Shown piece after piece: positions 23,519-36,900 of a stretch of 63,928 nucleotides of DNA. The notes beneath the pieces are model-generated. The model saw only the letters and a list, made by a program, of their open reading frames with translations, made no database searches and had not been told where the DNA came from. The DNA comes from Gnetum montanum (lineage: Eukaryota > Streptophyta > Gnetopsida > Gnetales > Gnetaceae): positions 131,064-194,991 of the forward strand of contig MNCI01002237.1 in NCBI GenBank assembly GCA_015680685.1. Direction: 5' to 3'. Positions within the stretch are counted from its first letter, which is position 1. Each line of letters opens with the position of its first letter. The translations under genes were made by a program, and so were the position numbers.

Positions 23519-23953
23519 GGCCCCTAAAAGAAGACAACAAGGAGGACCTTCTCAAGTGCAACCGAACGACCAGGGGGGAGGTTGAGGCCAAGGACTTCAT
23601 GCAGAACATATAGAGCAGGAGGCACAATCACTCAGCATCCATCATGAAAATCTTGTTACTGCATAATCTATCCAAGCAAAAGGTGGAGAGGTCAGGGCCT
23701 AGGCCTATGAAGAGGAACGACGGTTGTTGTGGCATGACATGTCAAGGCCAATCAAGTGTTCCCACAGCTACCGTGTCCATGGAAAGTGTCGACTTCATCA
23801 AACATTGGAACATTAGCATGGACGGCTCATAATCTATGGATAGAAGAGGAGAAATTTCAGGCAGTTCTTCAACAGTATCAATCTCAGAAGCCTGGAGCAC
23901 CAAACAAAGGAATGACACCCATGGAGAAGCCACCACTACCAAGAATCCCATGA
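23519..23953 (+). pseudogene. Element B ORF3, internally deleted
   Basis: ATG at 23519 gives MAPKRRQQGGPSQVQ, the ORF3 N-terminus. About 250 bp later the C-terminal block appears (PCPWKVSTSSNIGTLAWT, about 23776-23830), which matches PCPWDIRILTHIGNVVWT of element A. So roughly 2.2 kb of the middle, including the coiled coil, has been removed. Stops and frameshifts follow. Confidence 0.65.
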
Positions 23954-24106
23954 GTTCCACAGGTTTTTTCTTTCGTGTCTGTGTCCAAATTTTGTTTAAT
24001 TCTCCACTATGGCATAAATAAATTCTTAGTCAATCAATAATCCCATACCTATCCACTGTGTAATCACTGTAACTCGAGGACAAGTTTTCATTCAGTCGTG
24101 GGGGTA

Positions 24107-24938
24107 TGATGAGTCATCATTTAGGCGACCACGATATCGCATACACGATATTGCAACCTAGCCATGATATCGCATACGTGATATCGCAGCCTATCTCCTC
24201 ATCTATAAATAAGAGGTAGACAGTTTTGATTAGAAGCTTTTTGTTAGTTCTAGTTTAAGTGTTAAGTTTTAGTTCTTGTTTTTTCTCTCTACCCTTTTCC
24301 TCTGAATGTATGCCTGTAGTGTGGTGATTGTAATTGTACGAAACCTTTATTCGAGTTTGACGTACCTGGACACACACATGACCGACAATAAAGATCGAGA
24401 TTACTTCATCATTGCAGCATTCACTTAGCTTAATCATTTAATTAATTGTTATTTACTACTTTCTTAGTTAATATCTTCTCACCCTGAACTCGTATTAAAC
24501 CCAGAATGAGTACGACTTGATTACAAGCATTTAAGTGTGACTACCTGGTAACCTAGTTGCGTACCTAGGATCTATGCTTGGTAATCCCAGTGGTAGTTGT
24601 GCACGAAGTCCAAGATGTGTATAGATGATCAAGGAACGGATGCTCATTGCACTTAGGCTAGCTTAGATTCTCTCTCAACCTCTCTTTCTCTTAGATTAGT
24701 TAATATTATCTTCCATTTCCCTCAGGAGTAGCATTAGCATAGAAACACATCATACACATCATTCTGGACTAAACCATATGTGACAAAGTTAATACTAGTC
24801 CAGATAGGAAGACAACGAACTGCGACCTAAGGCTAACTGTCTAGATGCCACAACTAGTCCATCTGCGGAGTTTGACCGGATCGCGCATGTAATGCTTGTA
24901 TTCATATGGTTGATGTAGGGGTACCTCACCACTCATCA
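24107..24938 (+). repeat. Element B 3' LTR
   Basis: 832 bp, preceded by the purine tract gtgggggta. U3 has four cgatatcgc-like units between about 24131 and 24190, compared with one in the 5' LTR, and then ctataaataag. It ends ACTCATCA at 24938. Confidence 0.9.
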
Positions 24939-25109
24939 CTTAGTGACATCATTTTTTCATCTTCAAAATTTATTTTCTTGATGTATAAAACTCAGAGTGT
25001 AGATATTCTTTTTGTAAAGTTAAATCTTATCTAATTTGTTAGAAGGAAAGTCCTTTAATTAGGAGCTCATGGGTTGTATTGGTTGTGCACCTAAAATCAA
25101 ATAAGTAAT
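24939..25109 (+). other. CRK2 3' flank, continued after element B
   Basis: Aligns with 600-820 after CRK1, for example ttcttgatgtataaaactc, aatcttatctaattt and gttgtgcacc. It shows where B and the LINE entered. No gene. Confidence 0.8.
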
Positions 25110-28095
25110 TTATTGGAAGTATTAGCTAAGTGGGAAGATATTTGATTTGGAAGCTCGAAGTCCTGGGTTTGAGTTTCTTTTACTAGTATTAGCATCTTTG
25201 ATAACTTTGATATTTTTGCTTTTGGTAAAACTTGGGAAGATGTTGGTTCTATAGATTTTGTAAATCTTGGATTTATTAAATTTGTTACAAGAAATACAAG
25301 AGTAGGATATAGACATAGACCTTCCAGGGGCATTGTAGTGTTAGTAAGGAAATATCTTTAAAATTATGTGCTTTTAAAAAGAATTGATCATCATAAACAA
25401 TATGTTTGGCTAAAAGTCTTACATCAGCATGGTTGTGTTTTCTTGTTGTATGTTATTTTTCTCATAGAGATGGTACATTGTATGATTCTATAGAGTCTTC
25501 ATAGAATCATCCTTTTTGCTTGATATCATAGAGATATTATAGAATTTGTAGCAAAAGGCTTAATGTTTATTTGTAGAGATTTTAAAGCAAGAATAGGTTC
25601 AAAGCAAATAAAAATTATTCAATGGCAACATAATGTTGGCAATTTAGATATTGTTGAAGATCATATGTGAATGCAACATTCTATAGATGGCAATATTAAT
25701 AAGATGGGTTAACCATTATATAAATAGACAAAAATCTTTGATATGTTGAAATGTAATGGACTTGCTAGATTTTCTCAATCTCCATCATTTACTTTCACAG
25801 GACCTCAAGGTAACTCTTGCATTGATTTGCTTTTATGTTCTTATGAAGATATTTATTTTATTAAGGAGTTAAAACTTGGAGAAGATTTAGTGCATTCTTA
25901 CCATCATCATGTTAAGTTTTTAGTGCAAATTCTAATTGTTTCTCAAACAACAAAAAATAAGAATAGAAAAAAATGTCTTGAAAGATGACAGCAACTAAGC
26001 AAGTTGTGCATTCCCAACAAGAAGGTGTTAAAAAGACTTGGTTTTATGAGAATTGCATGCAAGCTAGGCATATTATTAAGAAAGAAAATAAGAGTCATGC
26101 ACAAAGTTTAGTTAAGGCATATAAATGCTTGATTAGAATCAAGAGAAAGAAATTTATTAGGGAACAACATAAATATTTTGCTTACATAATTAAAAAGAAA
26201 CCTAGATAGTTTTGGCAATGTTTTTATCTTAAAAAATCTTCATCATTTAATTTTTCTTTTCAAGATATTTGCTCATTTTATAATAAACTATTTACAGGAT
26301 AACATGATAATTCTACTACTATTGTATAGCAAACACCTTTCCAATTTACTCTTGAGGAAGTCACAAAGGGTCTTAAAAAGTTAGCATCTGGCAAAGCTAT
26401 AGATTCATATGTGTTATACACAAAGTTATTAAGGTAGGCAAGATTTGCTATTTATAGATAAATTTGGCACATTAAATTCAACAATGGAGGAAGGATTAAA
26501 TCAACATTCGAAAACTAGTAAAGCTATATTGTTATATAAAAATAATTTGAACAATTATCAAATGATCATTGTGTGTAATATTTTTACTAAGTTGTTTGCC
26601 ATTCTACTAGAAAAGAGAATTAATTCTTAGGCTCAAGATAACCATGTTAGGGCAAGATATCAAGTAGGTTTCAAACAAAATCACTCTACTATTGATCACT
26701 TAGTTACTCTTAGACATTGCATGGAGTTTACAAAAGTGCTTAATAAAATTTTTTTTATTTGTTTTATTGATTTTGCAAAAGCATATGATTCAGTGATCCA
26801 TACAAAAATATGGTTGTGCTTGCATAATATTGGCCTTTTTTCATATTTGATTGTAGCAACTCAAAGATTGTACGAGTAAGTGATTATTGAAATTAAAAAT
26901 AGTAATTCAAAAGAAAAAATTTCAATTCCAAAGAATAATTGGAGTTAAACAAGGTTATCCATTTTCTCTAACTCTTTGTAGTATCTTTATTGATGAAATG
27001 CATGAATGGTTGTGCAACCAGTAAGATAGTCATGTTATCAAAATTGGATCCCAAGTAGTGAATCTTATTTTATATGTAGATGATGTTGCCTTGTTTTCCA
27101 CTATTACAAGAAGTGTATAAAATATGTTGCAAATTTTAGAAAATTAGTGTTGTTTATTTGGTCTTCAAGTAAATGTAGATAAAATCAAATTGATGATCTA
27201 TGGTATATGAAATGACTGTTATAACTTCCATTTTAAAGGTACCATTGTGCATATAGTAGATTCTTTTAAATACTTAGATCTCATTTAGATGAGAAATTAT
27301 ATATAGGGGAAGTGCATCAATGAAGAAATAGAAGAAGGTTTCTAGGCTTTGTATGGTTTAAAAAACAAGTGTAAGGATTTAGGCCTTTGGGCTTGGAAGG
27401 GCAAAAAATAAAATTTTCAAACTATCATCTATCCTACTGTATTGTATGGATATGTCTTTGGGGACCTAGACTCAATGCTAAACTTTGGAAATATATTGAA
27501 AGAGTACAGAAAATTTTTCTTCTCAATGAGTTAAAGGTGAAGATGCAAACACCTTACCCGATGTTATTATATACATGTGATTTATTACCTTTATAAGTCG
27601 AAGCCTTGTATCAATTCATTACATACAATCATAGCTTGCTTATCTCAAGGCAAGACAAATTCTCTAAAGAAGTTTTTAAGAATTCATGAGACCATGGTTG
27701 GTATGTTCAAGGGATGCAATGGTTGCAAAAATGGAATATCTCTTGAGATGATGTACAACAAACTCTCAGTTACTATTCTCATCAAGTATTAGAATGCTAT
27801 CAACAAGCTTTGCTTAACTTATCATCATCTAAGAATTGAAAGTAAAAGATGAATTCAACTATCGCGAGATAAGTGCATTTGTAGGTTGTGCATATAAGGA
27901 GTCCTTGAAAATAAGTTACATGTGTTTATTTCTTGTGCTACAATAATGTTACAGTAATAAGCCAATATTATTTATTTTTTGTGGGCATATTGATGATTGG
28001 TCAATTTGTAAAGTCTATCTTTATTTTTCATGAAAATGTAATATCAATCCAATAGATTTTGAGTATTCATATGTAATAAAGCTTTATTTTATTTC
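25110..28095 (+). mobile_element. LINE (non-LTR retrotransposon), 5'-truncated and decayed
   Basis: Contains a degenerate ORF2. The endonuclease part (about 25310-25990) has RPSRGIVVLVRKYL, FICRDFKARIG and SFTFTGPQGNSCIDLLL. The RT part (about 26340-27210) has IFTKLFAILLEKRINS, ARYQVGFKQNHSTIDHL, FIDFAKAYDSVIHTKIW, GVKQGYPFSLTLCSIFIDEM and the catalytic YVDDVALFS near 27076-27102. A C-terminal Cys/His segment lies near 27870-27950. Many stops; no ORF1. It is flanked by about 10-11 bp duplications (aaataagtaat on the left, ataaatgaat on the right, the latter now split by element C). The CRK1 flank at about 806-818 (gaataaatgaat) is the empty site. Confidence 0.85.
25117..25180 (+). repeat. tRNA-like (SINE-type) head at the 5' end of the LINE
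   Basis: ttagctaagtggg resembles a pol III A box and, about 38 bp on, gggtttgagtttc resembles a B box. It lies between the LINE's left target duplication and the first recognisable LINE coding. It could be a SINE inserted at the junction or a tRNA-like leader of the insertion. Too decayed for certainty. Confidence 0.4.
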
Positions 28096-28101
28096 ATAAA
28101 T

Positions 28102-28966
28102 TGACGAGCAATGGATATTCCCTACACCCAACCACATGAATCACTAGTGTATATGCATGAATGAGTTGAATTTCATTGACTTTGTTTACCTAAGGGGTCT
28201 ATATCCTTAAAAAGCAAAAGATGTGGTTCCTAGTTGCTATCTTTCTAATCAACACTTGTGTTAAACTTGTTTGTATGATTAAGTGTGATTGAGGTGTAAA
28301 ATATTTATTTTTATAATTTTTATTATTTTCTTTATCTATAAAATGATTAATTAATGAAAGGGTTGAATATTTAATTTTACTAATTAATTAACTAAACTAT
28401 CCTAAATGCGGAGCATTCATTCCTACTTTTTGTACACATCCTAAACATATGCTAACATTGCTAGGTTACCAAGTGTTTATAGCTAGGAGTACTAAGCGTT
28501 CACTGCTAGGATTACCAAGCATTAGTATATTATGCTCAAAGTGGTTGTAATCATGTTACTTATGAATTAAAATATTAAATGCTTGAAGATAAGAAAGTAA
28601 ATTGCATTCAAAATAGAATACTAGAAAAAAAACTTAAACTAATCCAAGTGTTGCAATAGATAAAAGAAATCTTGATTTTATTGTCATTCATGCAGCTATG
28701 TCTAGGTACATATTATACTTAAATAAAATTATGTATAATAAATTCAATACATGCTATAGGCACTCAAAGGGAAAAGTTTACTAAGTTTTATAAAAAGAAG
28801 CTACAAACGTTTGGCTAAGGAATTAACCAAACAGTGCCATAAATGCAATTGGTGTATGTAGTTATAAAGGAAATGAGTGGATTAGTGTCAATACACATGT
28901 GTCAAAGCATCCTCAAATGCACTAGCAAGCATGCATCAATGCAACTACCTTATTAACACTTTATCA
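28102..28966 (-). repeat. Element C 3' LTR
   Basis: 865 bp. Aligns with 40644-41495 (for example ccaaccacatgaatcactagtg versus ccaaccatatgaatcactag). U3 holds gttgcattgatgcat (minus strand, 28931-28945) and acacatgtgt (28893-28902) upstream of a tataa stretch (28862-28868, minus). Confidence 0.9.
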
Positions 28967-29199
28967 TACCCCCATGATTGATTGAAAACTCATCCTCAAG
29001 TAAACAAAAATGAGATCTAGTTTCTTAAAAAATTTGAGGAAATATGGAACTAACTAATGATTTTAACAAATAAAACAAATCTTCAGTGCCATGTTGTATG
29101 AATTACAAAATTGATGTAATTTACAAAGAGATGAGACACTTAAACAAAAATTGGTAGATGTCTATTGGATGGATGAAGATGGAATGAAGTTTTCTTACT

Positions 29200-32029
29200 A
29201 TGCTTGGAGATGAAGGCTCCTATGGCATAGAGGATCCTTCATCACATTCGTGCTCTACTAGAGGCTTGAATTGTTCAACTGCTACTTCTGCTACTACTGC
29301 TACCAAAAATTAAAAGGCATCTAGAAATGCCTTCATCTTTTTCTCTTTGCTTCATGGTTCATGAATTGTCTAAGTTGCTTCACCTAGATGAGCTAGTGTT
29401 AGAATATTCCACTAACATGATAGTATAGGAAACATCTCCTTCATATTAACCAACCAAGCTATAAATTGTTTATGTTCAATGTCAAACATATGAACAAGGT
29501 TTTGCATCTTTTGGTAGTCACTTATTCTCCTCGTAAAGTTCTCAACAACAGATCATTGATCATTGAATTTATTTTTAAGAACTTCAAGCTCTACATTGAC
29601 CACTTTCAACTTCTATTTAGTCTCTTTGTGAAGCTTGAACTTTGCCTTATAGAGAAGGTAAGAGCTGGCCACCTACTTCTTTAGTTCTATTCTAGGCATC
29701 CTTGCTGTTAGCATTACCAAGTATGCATATCAGAGGTTGACAAGCTATATGTATTCAATTATTTTTTTTCAATCTACAAATCCTTTAAGTAGATCTTCAT
29801 TTGGTTATATACATTAAGTCTATCAAAGATGGGCTATCATACATCACCTCTTTGTTAGAGTTGCTAGAGGGCTTCATTCACGTTTGCCTTAGCCAACTTG
29901 ATTTCCTTTTTGTTGACTTTTGTAAGCATTTGGACCTAGTCCATGTAGTGGTTTTTAACATGTTCATACTTTGGGGCTTCTTTTTTTTATGGGTACAAGC
30001 TTTAATTACAACCTTTTGGAGAAGGGCTCAAACATCCTCCATCAAGAGATTCCTATTTTCTATAGCTAACCTTATGAGGTCCAAGTTCACCTTGGTAAGC
30101 TATTCCTCCTATTGGCAAATGTACTCCATCATTTGATCTTTTTATTACTTAGCATTCCGTAGGTGATGGTTATTGTGGGTTAGAACGAGGCTTTCATTGC
30201 AAACTTGATGGAGATCATGGGCAATGATGTTTGCCATTGATTTTAATAGTAATGCATCAAAGATCATCATTTCCTTATCATTCTTGACCTCTTGGTATTT
30301 TTGCTAAATTTGTTAGAAAGCTTTATCTCTGGTGAGTTTTTTCATAAGAATGGTAGGATCAAATAGACTGGCTCTAGGTTCTACTACCTCGGTAGCCAAC
30401 TATCGATTGCTAATGATGGAATCCTTAAGTTGTGCATTTGTGATTAGTAGCTTGCACCTTATCTCTAATAGCTGTGACTAAGTAGCTAATATGTCTTTCA
30501 GAAGATCAAAGATCTCAAAAATCAATTACCTAGCTCCCACTAGTCATTTCAACACTTCTTCATGTTAACCAGCATTCATCTTTCCACTCCTTACTCCTAC
30601 TAATGCTTATACATCTACCATGATAACAACATCAAGGAAAAATATAGTAGAAGCACTTAGAGCTTCTCTAACACAATCCATAAACATCTTTGCTACTATT
30701 TCTTGGCCCTTGTGTAGCATAACCAAGATTGTCACTCCACCTTCTTTTAGAATTATAGAGAAGGATGCTAAATTTTCAAAAATCTTAGGGAATTTTTATT
30801 TTGGTATGGATGTAGTGACTTCTCTAATACTATGATTAAAGTGAATAGACACTTAGTTTCGTTGTGAAGAGAATAGTAGTGTCAACTCATTGTCCAACTA
30901 GTTGATGATCCTTCTAACCTTATTTAGATGCCTTAATGCTAGACGATATACCAAAGATTCTCCACCATCTTCAAAGGCTTGTTATTATTGTAAAGGCTAC
31001 TCTCTAAGTTTCCTTAGCCATTCTATAGCTATTTGCATTTTAGATGTTGTCTTCAATGTTGTAGGTGGTGTGGTGATGGTTGCTCCTCCTTTTGAAGCTT
31101 GGCAAGAGATTTATCTTTCATTATTGCCTCCTAGGATGTGGTAGGAGCTATATGGCCCACATCATTTCACTAGTATGCTATCCCTCCTCTCTTACAAAGT
31201 TTTCTAATGAGGCATAGAAAGGGAACTGTCTTCCTTCTTTAAAATTATTTTCTATTTTAAGATGAGTTGCAGCAGGTTAACTAGAAATTTTCAACTTAGA
31301 GTTGCACATTAGAGAAGATTGTGACCTTGCTTGGCCTTAATGTTGGATTAAGGTGATAGGCCACAATCTTAAAGTATGCTCACTTTACCTTAGTGAGGGC
31401 ACCATACTCATTATGGTTCACTCCATAGCACCGTTGAATCCCCTCTTTTTTGGCATCTAGGTCCACTTTAGTAGATATTTTTGCCATCTTTGTCCCAATG
31501 TTAGGTAATTCAAGATCCTCTACAATTGACTCAACTGAGTAGGAGATGGTGATGTCCTTAATTTTATCAATGACATCTTTTTTCGATTGTTCTAAAAGAG
31601 GTAAGTTTCTCCTATGTACCATTTCCTACTATTGAAGAGAATGGACCATAGTGAAGACCTTTGAAGTTGTATCCTTACTTCTTCTAGTGCAAGCTTTAGG
31701 AATGATCCAAAATTTAACTCTTGAAGGATAAAGCTTTGGATTTCCTTGGTACAAACCTTCTCCAAGCAAGCTTCTATGACTATGACCTCTAGATTAGGTC
31801 ATGGTCTTGGGATTTCATCTTGCATAGATTGCCTTGTTTTTCTTGTAGAAATATGAAAAACAGATTCCATCTTGGGCTCCTTGCATAGGATCTTGGTAGC
31901 ATGGGTAGCCTTGGCTACTTGCTCCTAGGATTATTATTGTAGTTATTGTTGTTAGCCTCTTCCACCATGTGGTTGCTTTTCCTAGGGCTATGATGGTCCT
32001 CCTATCAACAATCCTCTCTTAGGTGCCAT
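29200..32029 (-). pseudogene. Element C ORF3, degenerate coiled-coil protein
   Basis: ATG at 32029 on the minus strand (MAPKRGLLIGGPS, then EKQP), matching ORF3 of A and B. The best open stretch, 31622-31380, has NRKW/HRRN...IKDITISYSVESIVEDL and IQRCYGVNHNEYGALT. Near 29450-29330 the C-terminal block is readable: FIAWLVNMKEMFP, then LTLAHLGE and SKEKKMKAFLDAF. Many stops and shifts. Role unknown; the shared blocks with A and E show it was once a real protein. Confidence 0.65.
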
Positions 32030-33945
32030 CTACAATTACAAGATTAGCTCCATAGACATATTATTTGTTTTCATTGGATACATTTCTTTGTTCAATCAAC
32101 TTATGTTTATTTGTTAGATGCAAACTTATGATTTTATCATTAAGTCCTTATTTAATGATTATAAGCTTATGAATTATTTTATTCATGCTTTAATGAACGT
32201 TGATTGTTGATACTAATTCTTGTCATCAATCATTTAATATTATCTTAATATATTATTCAAGAGAAGTTAAAATTAAATTTTTAAAAAAATTTCTATGAAA
32301 ACCTAGTGTTTAATGTCCCCTTGATGGAAAGCGTACCTTCAGTAGCTTGAGAATCGAAGAATGAGTGAAAACATATGAATAGATAAGAAGTTATGGCTAT
32401 TGAAAGACTTTGAGCTCTAGAAATGTCAAAAACTCCTCTTGCATTTATGAAACATGATAAAAAATGAGCTATGTATTGCATGTATTTATAGGATTTTTAT
32501 GCCATGTGAATAGGGTTGCATTGATGCAACTATTCACATCAATTTTTGACTTAAATATATTACGGATTTTGAATGAGCTTTTGATTGACACAAGAGCTAA
32601 ATGGGATCTAGAAAGCTAAAAAATCATAGCAATAATACAATTAAGGGTATGATTCATGAGATTGAAGTAATTTGGTCATTCAGGATAAGTAGCTAGGGTA
32701 TATTTCTAATGCCAAAATAAAATAAAATTTGATGTTTCAAGCTATCAAGATGATTGAGTTTACAATGGATCTATGATTAGGAAATTGAACTTAAGTAAAA
32801 CCAAAAGATATGCAAGTGGGTCCTTCCTAGAGTAGGCTCATGCTTAATATGCCCTTGCATAACCTCATCACAAGGAGTTTGTAGGCACCCAAGATGATGA
32901 ATGGTTATTTCAATTTAAACTCTATAACCATGTGAGGAATTATCTTAGGACTATATAAACTATTAGATAAAAACTATCAATTTACCATCACATGAGTCAG
33001 TGAGATGATAGAAAATGAAGTGAGTGAATGGTAGAAAAAGAACAATGTATGAATAATCTGCATTCTTGTTGCATGATCCTTAGTAAAAGTTATGATTAAG
33101 ATGATTTGATACTGGTCCATTCCATGTTTAGACCAAGTCCATTCTAATTAGAATGACTTTGCATTGACATATTCCTTCTTTTCTACCATCACGAGCTTAT
33201 GATAATCATTAATAACAACCATTACTTCAAGAGAAGAAGGAAGTAGATAGGACCTTAGTTAGAGGGGTGCCTTTAGGCATGGGTAACATGTCTTTCCAAC
33301 CCCATAACCAGTGCTTGCAGCCCATGAGATTGTCTAAGGTATGTGCTTTAAATTTTTGTTGTTTTGTTATGTTTTGTTTTTTTATAGGAATCATACCATA
33401 TAGAGACATGCTTCCTTTTACGATCAATAGTAGGAGTGATGATATACTAAGTAGACATAGAACTAGAGAAGGAAGTTGAGAAAAGAACACAAAAGATCCC
33501 CTTGAGATTACAGCCTTTTCCATTCCCACTTGGTCCTTTACAATTTTGTTGAGTAACAAGATCATATGTTACTTTTAGTTTTTATGTGAAAGAACCTTCA
33601 TGCTTCTATGATGTAGATCTTCATGGAATGGATGGATGTCATGAACTTACTACCTGATACCACGATAAAACTGATAGACTATTAGTAGAGAACATAATTC
33701 AAAGACAAAGGTAACATTTTGTAATCAATCATAACTTTGATAATTGCATTCAACAATTTAAAAACTTGCAATAGTCATGGAACAAAATCAAAGATTCCAA
33801 ATAAGACTAAATAAAACTAATAAGAAAATAACAAGAAAGGAAAATATACAAAATAATTAGTGAAATATTAAAAAATCAAAAACATATAAAGAATGTTGTG
33901 AAAAAAGAATAAAAATCATTTATCCTCTTAAAGATGTTATGATCA
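32030..33945 (-). other. Element C spacer between pol and ORF3
   Basis: Non-coding, and the counterpart of the spacers in A, B and D: ctagttagaggggtgcc-type block at 33255-33300 and the tgcccttgcataacctc block near 32855-32870. A palindrome-TATA module lies at 32483-32538. A/T-rich runs occupy 33790-33915. Confidence 0.65.
32483..32538 (-). promoter_or_regulatory. Promoter-like palindrome and TATA upstream of ORF3 in element C
   Basis: A 34-bp near-perfect palindrome (32505-32538) has inner arms GTTGCAT/ATGCAAC around tg and outer arms TGTGAATA/TATTCACA, with two extra bases on one side. On the minus strand, 15 bp downstream, is tataaata (32490-32483). The inner motif recurs in this element's 3' LTR U3 (28931-28945). 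ORF3 starts about 450 bp downstream. Confidence 0.5.
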
Positions 33946-36900
33946 ATGGATATCTCCCCCATGACTAAGTTGGAAGGAGGATATTCAAAAAAAGGAGTGT
34001 GCTTGTTCTTTATCAGAGGTGTTAGTATTGTGGTTGATTACTTGGAAGTCCATGAATGATTTGAATTGTTGGATGTTGACTAGCATGTGCTTTTGGGGAT
34101 TTGTTGGGAGGTAACTTATGATAGCCCCAGAAGGAAAAGTTGAGTGAATGATGTAAGGTCCTTTCCATAGTGTTTAGAACTTAGTTTGTTGTGGCATATG
34201 CATGGGATTTTAATAGAGAACTTTATCTTCTGGTTTGAATGTAACCTTTTTGATATGTGCATCATGGATCATGACATTATTTATTATGTGCCTTATCTAC
34301 TTCATTTGTCATTAGAGCTACTCTTCACTTTTCATCTAGAACATTAAGTGTCATGAGTCATTCCTTTTGTACTAGGTTAATATATAAGTCAAGTTCACAA
34401 GTAGTTGTGAGTGTATGAAGTTCACTCCAAATTGGAAGTTTAGGTAACTTTCTATATAGTAACTCATAGGGAGAGTATCCTACAAGAAGTTTCCATGTTG
34501 AATGATATGCCTAAAGGGCATCCTTGAGTTCAGTTCTCCAATTTTTCTTATATCTACTGATGGTTTGCATTAGAATTTGTGTGATTTCCCTATTGATTAC
34601 CTCTACTTGACCATTGAATTGGGGATGATAAGGTGTTGTGAGTTTATGTAGCACCTCCAAACATTACATTAACTTACAAAAAGTAGCACATATGAAATAT
34701 GTTTCATTAGTAGAGATTAGTGGTTTTGGCAAACCAAACCTACTTACCAGTTGTTGTTGAAAGAAATGAATTGTAGTAGTAGAAGTACAGTAAAAAATGA
34801 CTGTAGATTCAAACCACTTGCTATAGTTTTCAACAACAACAATAATGTATGACTTTCATTGGACATGGACATAATAGATACCATGAAGTCAATTCTCTAA
34901 GTTTGAAAGGCTCCCATGGTTGAATCCACTATTGAAATCCTTTCATTTTGGTTTTTATTCCTTCATCTCATTGACACCTCTAGCAAGAATGGAAGAAATA
35001 GTAAATGTCCCTAAAGATTGTTGGCCAAAAGTATCTTATCATTAGGATCTTTATGGTTGTCCTCCTTCCTACATAGTGGTTGCCACAGGAACCCTCATGA
35101 ACATCTTAGAGCACTCTCAATTGAGCTGCATTAGGTATACACCATTGTACCAAGACATTGGCATAGACCTTGTAGAGGTTGTTCTTAATATTCATGTAAT
35201 GTTTGACCTAGTGAAGAAATTGTTCTGTCTTCCTATGATCTCATTTAGTAGGAGTTTCTTGTATGAGTAGATATGAGACAAATTCATCATAATAATTTGT
35301 GATTCTTGATGTATAAACTTTAGTTGCCTTAGCAAAGAGAATTTTATCTAGAAAATAATCGGATAAGGGCTCTTCATCATCATTACTATTCTATCTTAAC
35401 TGAGACAAGTGATCTACAACTTCATCTTCAATCCCTTTTCTATCTACCATGGTAAGATCAAATTCCTGTAAGATCACCAACCACATATATCATTAGGACC
35501 TATCATTGGTTTGTTCATTAGGAAACAGGTTACACTATGATCAGTATGCACAAAAATTAGGTATTTAAGCACATAGTGCTTGAATTTTTCTAAGGCATAC
35601 ACTATAGCCATTAGTTGTTTTTAGTGGTGATGTAATTGAGTTACACACCCACAATGCTTCTACTAACAAAATAGATATAATATGGATGTTTTTTCTCATC
35701 CATTTATGTCAATACTACTCCTAGTATGTAATTGGATGCATTTATCATGATGTAAATGATTTGTATGAATCATGGGTGCATAGAATTGAAGTTTATATGA
35801 GCTTCTACTTCAAGTGTTGAAATTCTTTACTAGTGTCTTGATGATTTTAGAGAAATTTTAATGAAGTGCTTATAGTAACTAGTATGACCAAGGAATGAGC
35901 TTACATCTTTGTCAATTTGGGGTTATCTAGTTATTCCTTAGATGACCCTTACCTTTTCAAGGTCCACCTCAATTATTTTCCCTAAAATTATATGTCCCAA
36001 GATAATACCATCTAGGACCATTAAGTGGCTCTTCTATGAGTTGAGCCGTAGATTTGTCTCCACACATTATTTTAGTACTCATTCAAGATGGTCCAATTTC
36101 TATTCAAAATCAATGTCATAGATGGAGAAGTCATGCATGAAGACTTCCACACTACTACCAATCTGTTGGTAAAAGATGCTTGGGACTAGGCATTGAAAAG
36201 TTACAAGAGTATTACAAAGGCCAAAGGGATCTTTTTATATGTAAAAGTCACCTAGGGACTTGTAAATGTTATCTTGGCTTGGTCTTCTAGCATAATTTGA
36301 ATTTGATTGTCCCCACTATACCCATCTAGGAAGTTGTAGAAATTGTATACTACAATTGTGTCTAACACTTGGTCCACAAATGGCAATGGAAAATGATCTT
36401 TGAATGTGGCCATGTTCAACATCCTAAACTTTATATAGATCCTCCATTTTCATTATTTCTTTAGAAAAATAATGAGTGGGCTTACCCATTCACTATCTAC
36501 CATTGGATAGATGAATCCCACCTTAAGAAGTTTTTGAACTTCATTTTTTATAACTTGTTTCAGCTTTGGATTCAACCTCCTCTATGTTTGTCTCTCAGGT
36601 TTAATAGTGGAATCTGTATAGATCTAATGTTGGCATATGCATGGATCTATTCCTATGAATTTGTCATATGACCAAGAAAAGGCTATTGGTCATTTGTTTA
36701 CCACTTTTAGCAACTTTCCTTTCTATTCCTTAGTGAGATGAACATTGATGATTATTGGCTTTCCATCATCAAGAAATACATATTCGAGAGTTTTTGGTAA
36801 AGATTTGAATTTAAGAGGCTCTTTTCTAAAATTATTAGGGATTTCCAACTCTCCCAAAATCATTTACGCTCTTGTGTAAAAGAGTTGGTTCTAAATTTAA

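Larger units (their letters stand above)
19258..24938 (+). mobile_element. Element B: LTR retrotransposon with gag and ORF3 remains, no pol
   Basis: Complete ends: TGATGAGT at 19258 and ACTCATCA ending at 24938. The flanking 5-mers are tttag (19253-19257) and cttag (24939-24943), a target duplication with one change. LTRs are 19258-20039 and 24107-24938. The interior is 4.1 kb: tRNA-Asp-type primer site, gag (from 20182), spacer, the ends of ORF3 and a purine tract. No protease, RT, RNase H or integrase can be found. It sits in the 3' flank of CRK2; the CRK1 flank gives the empty site. The structure is that of a gag-only, pol-dependent element. Confidence 0.9.
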
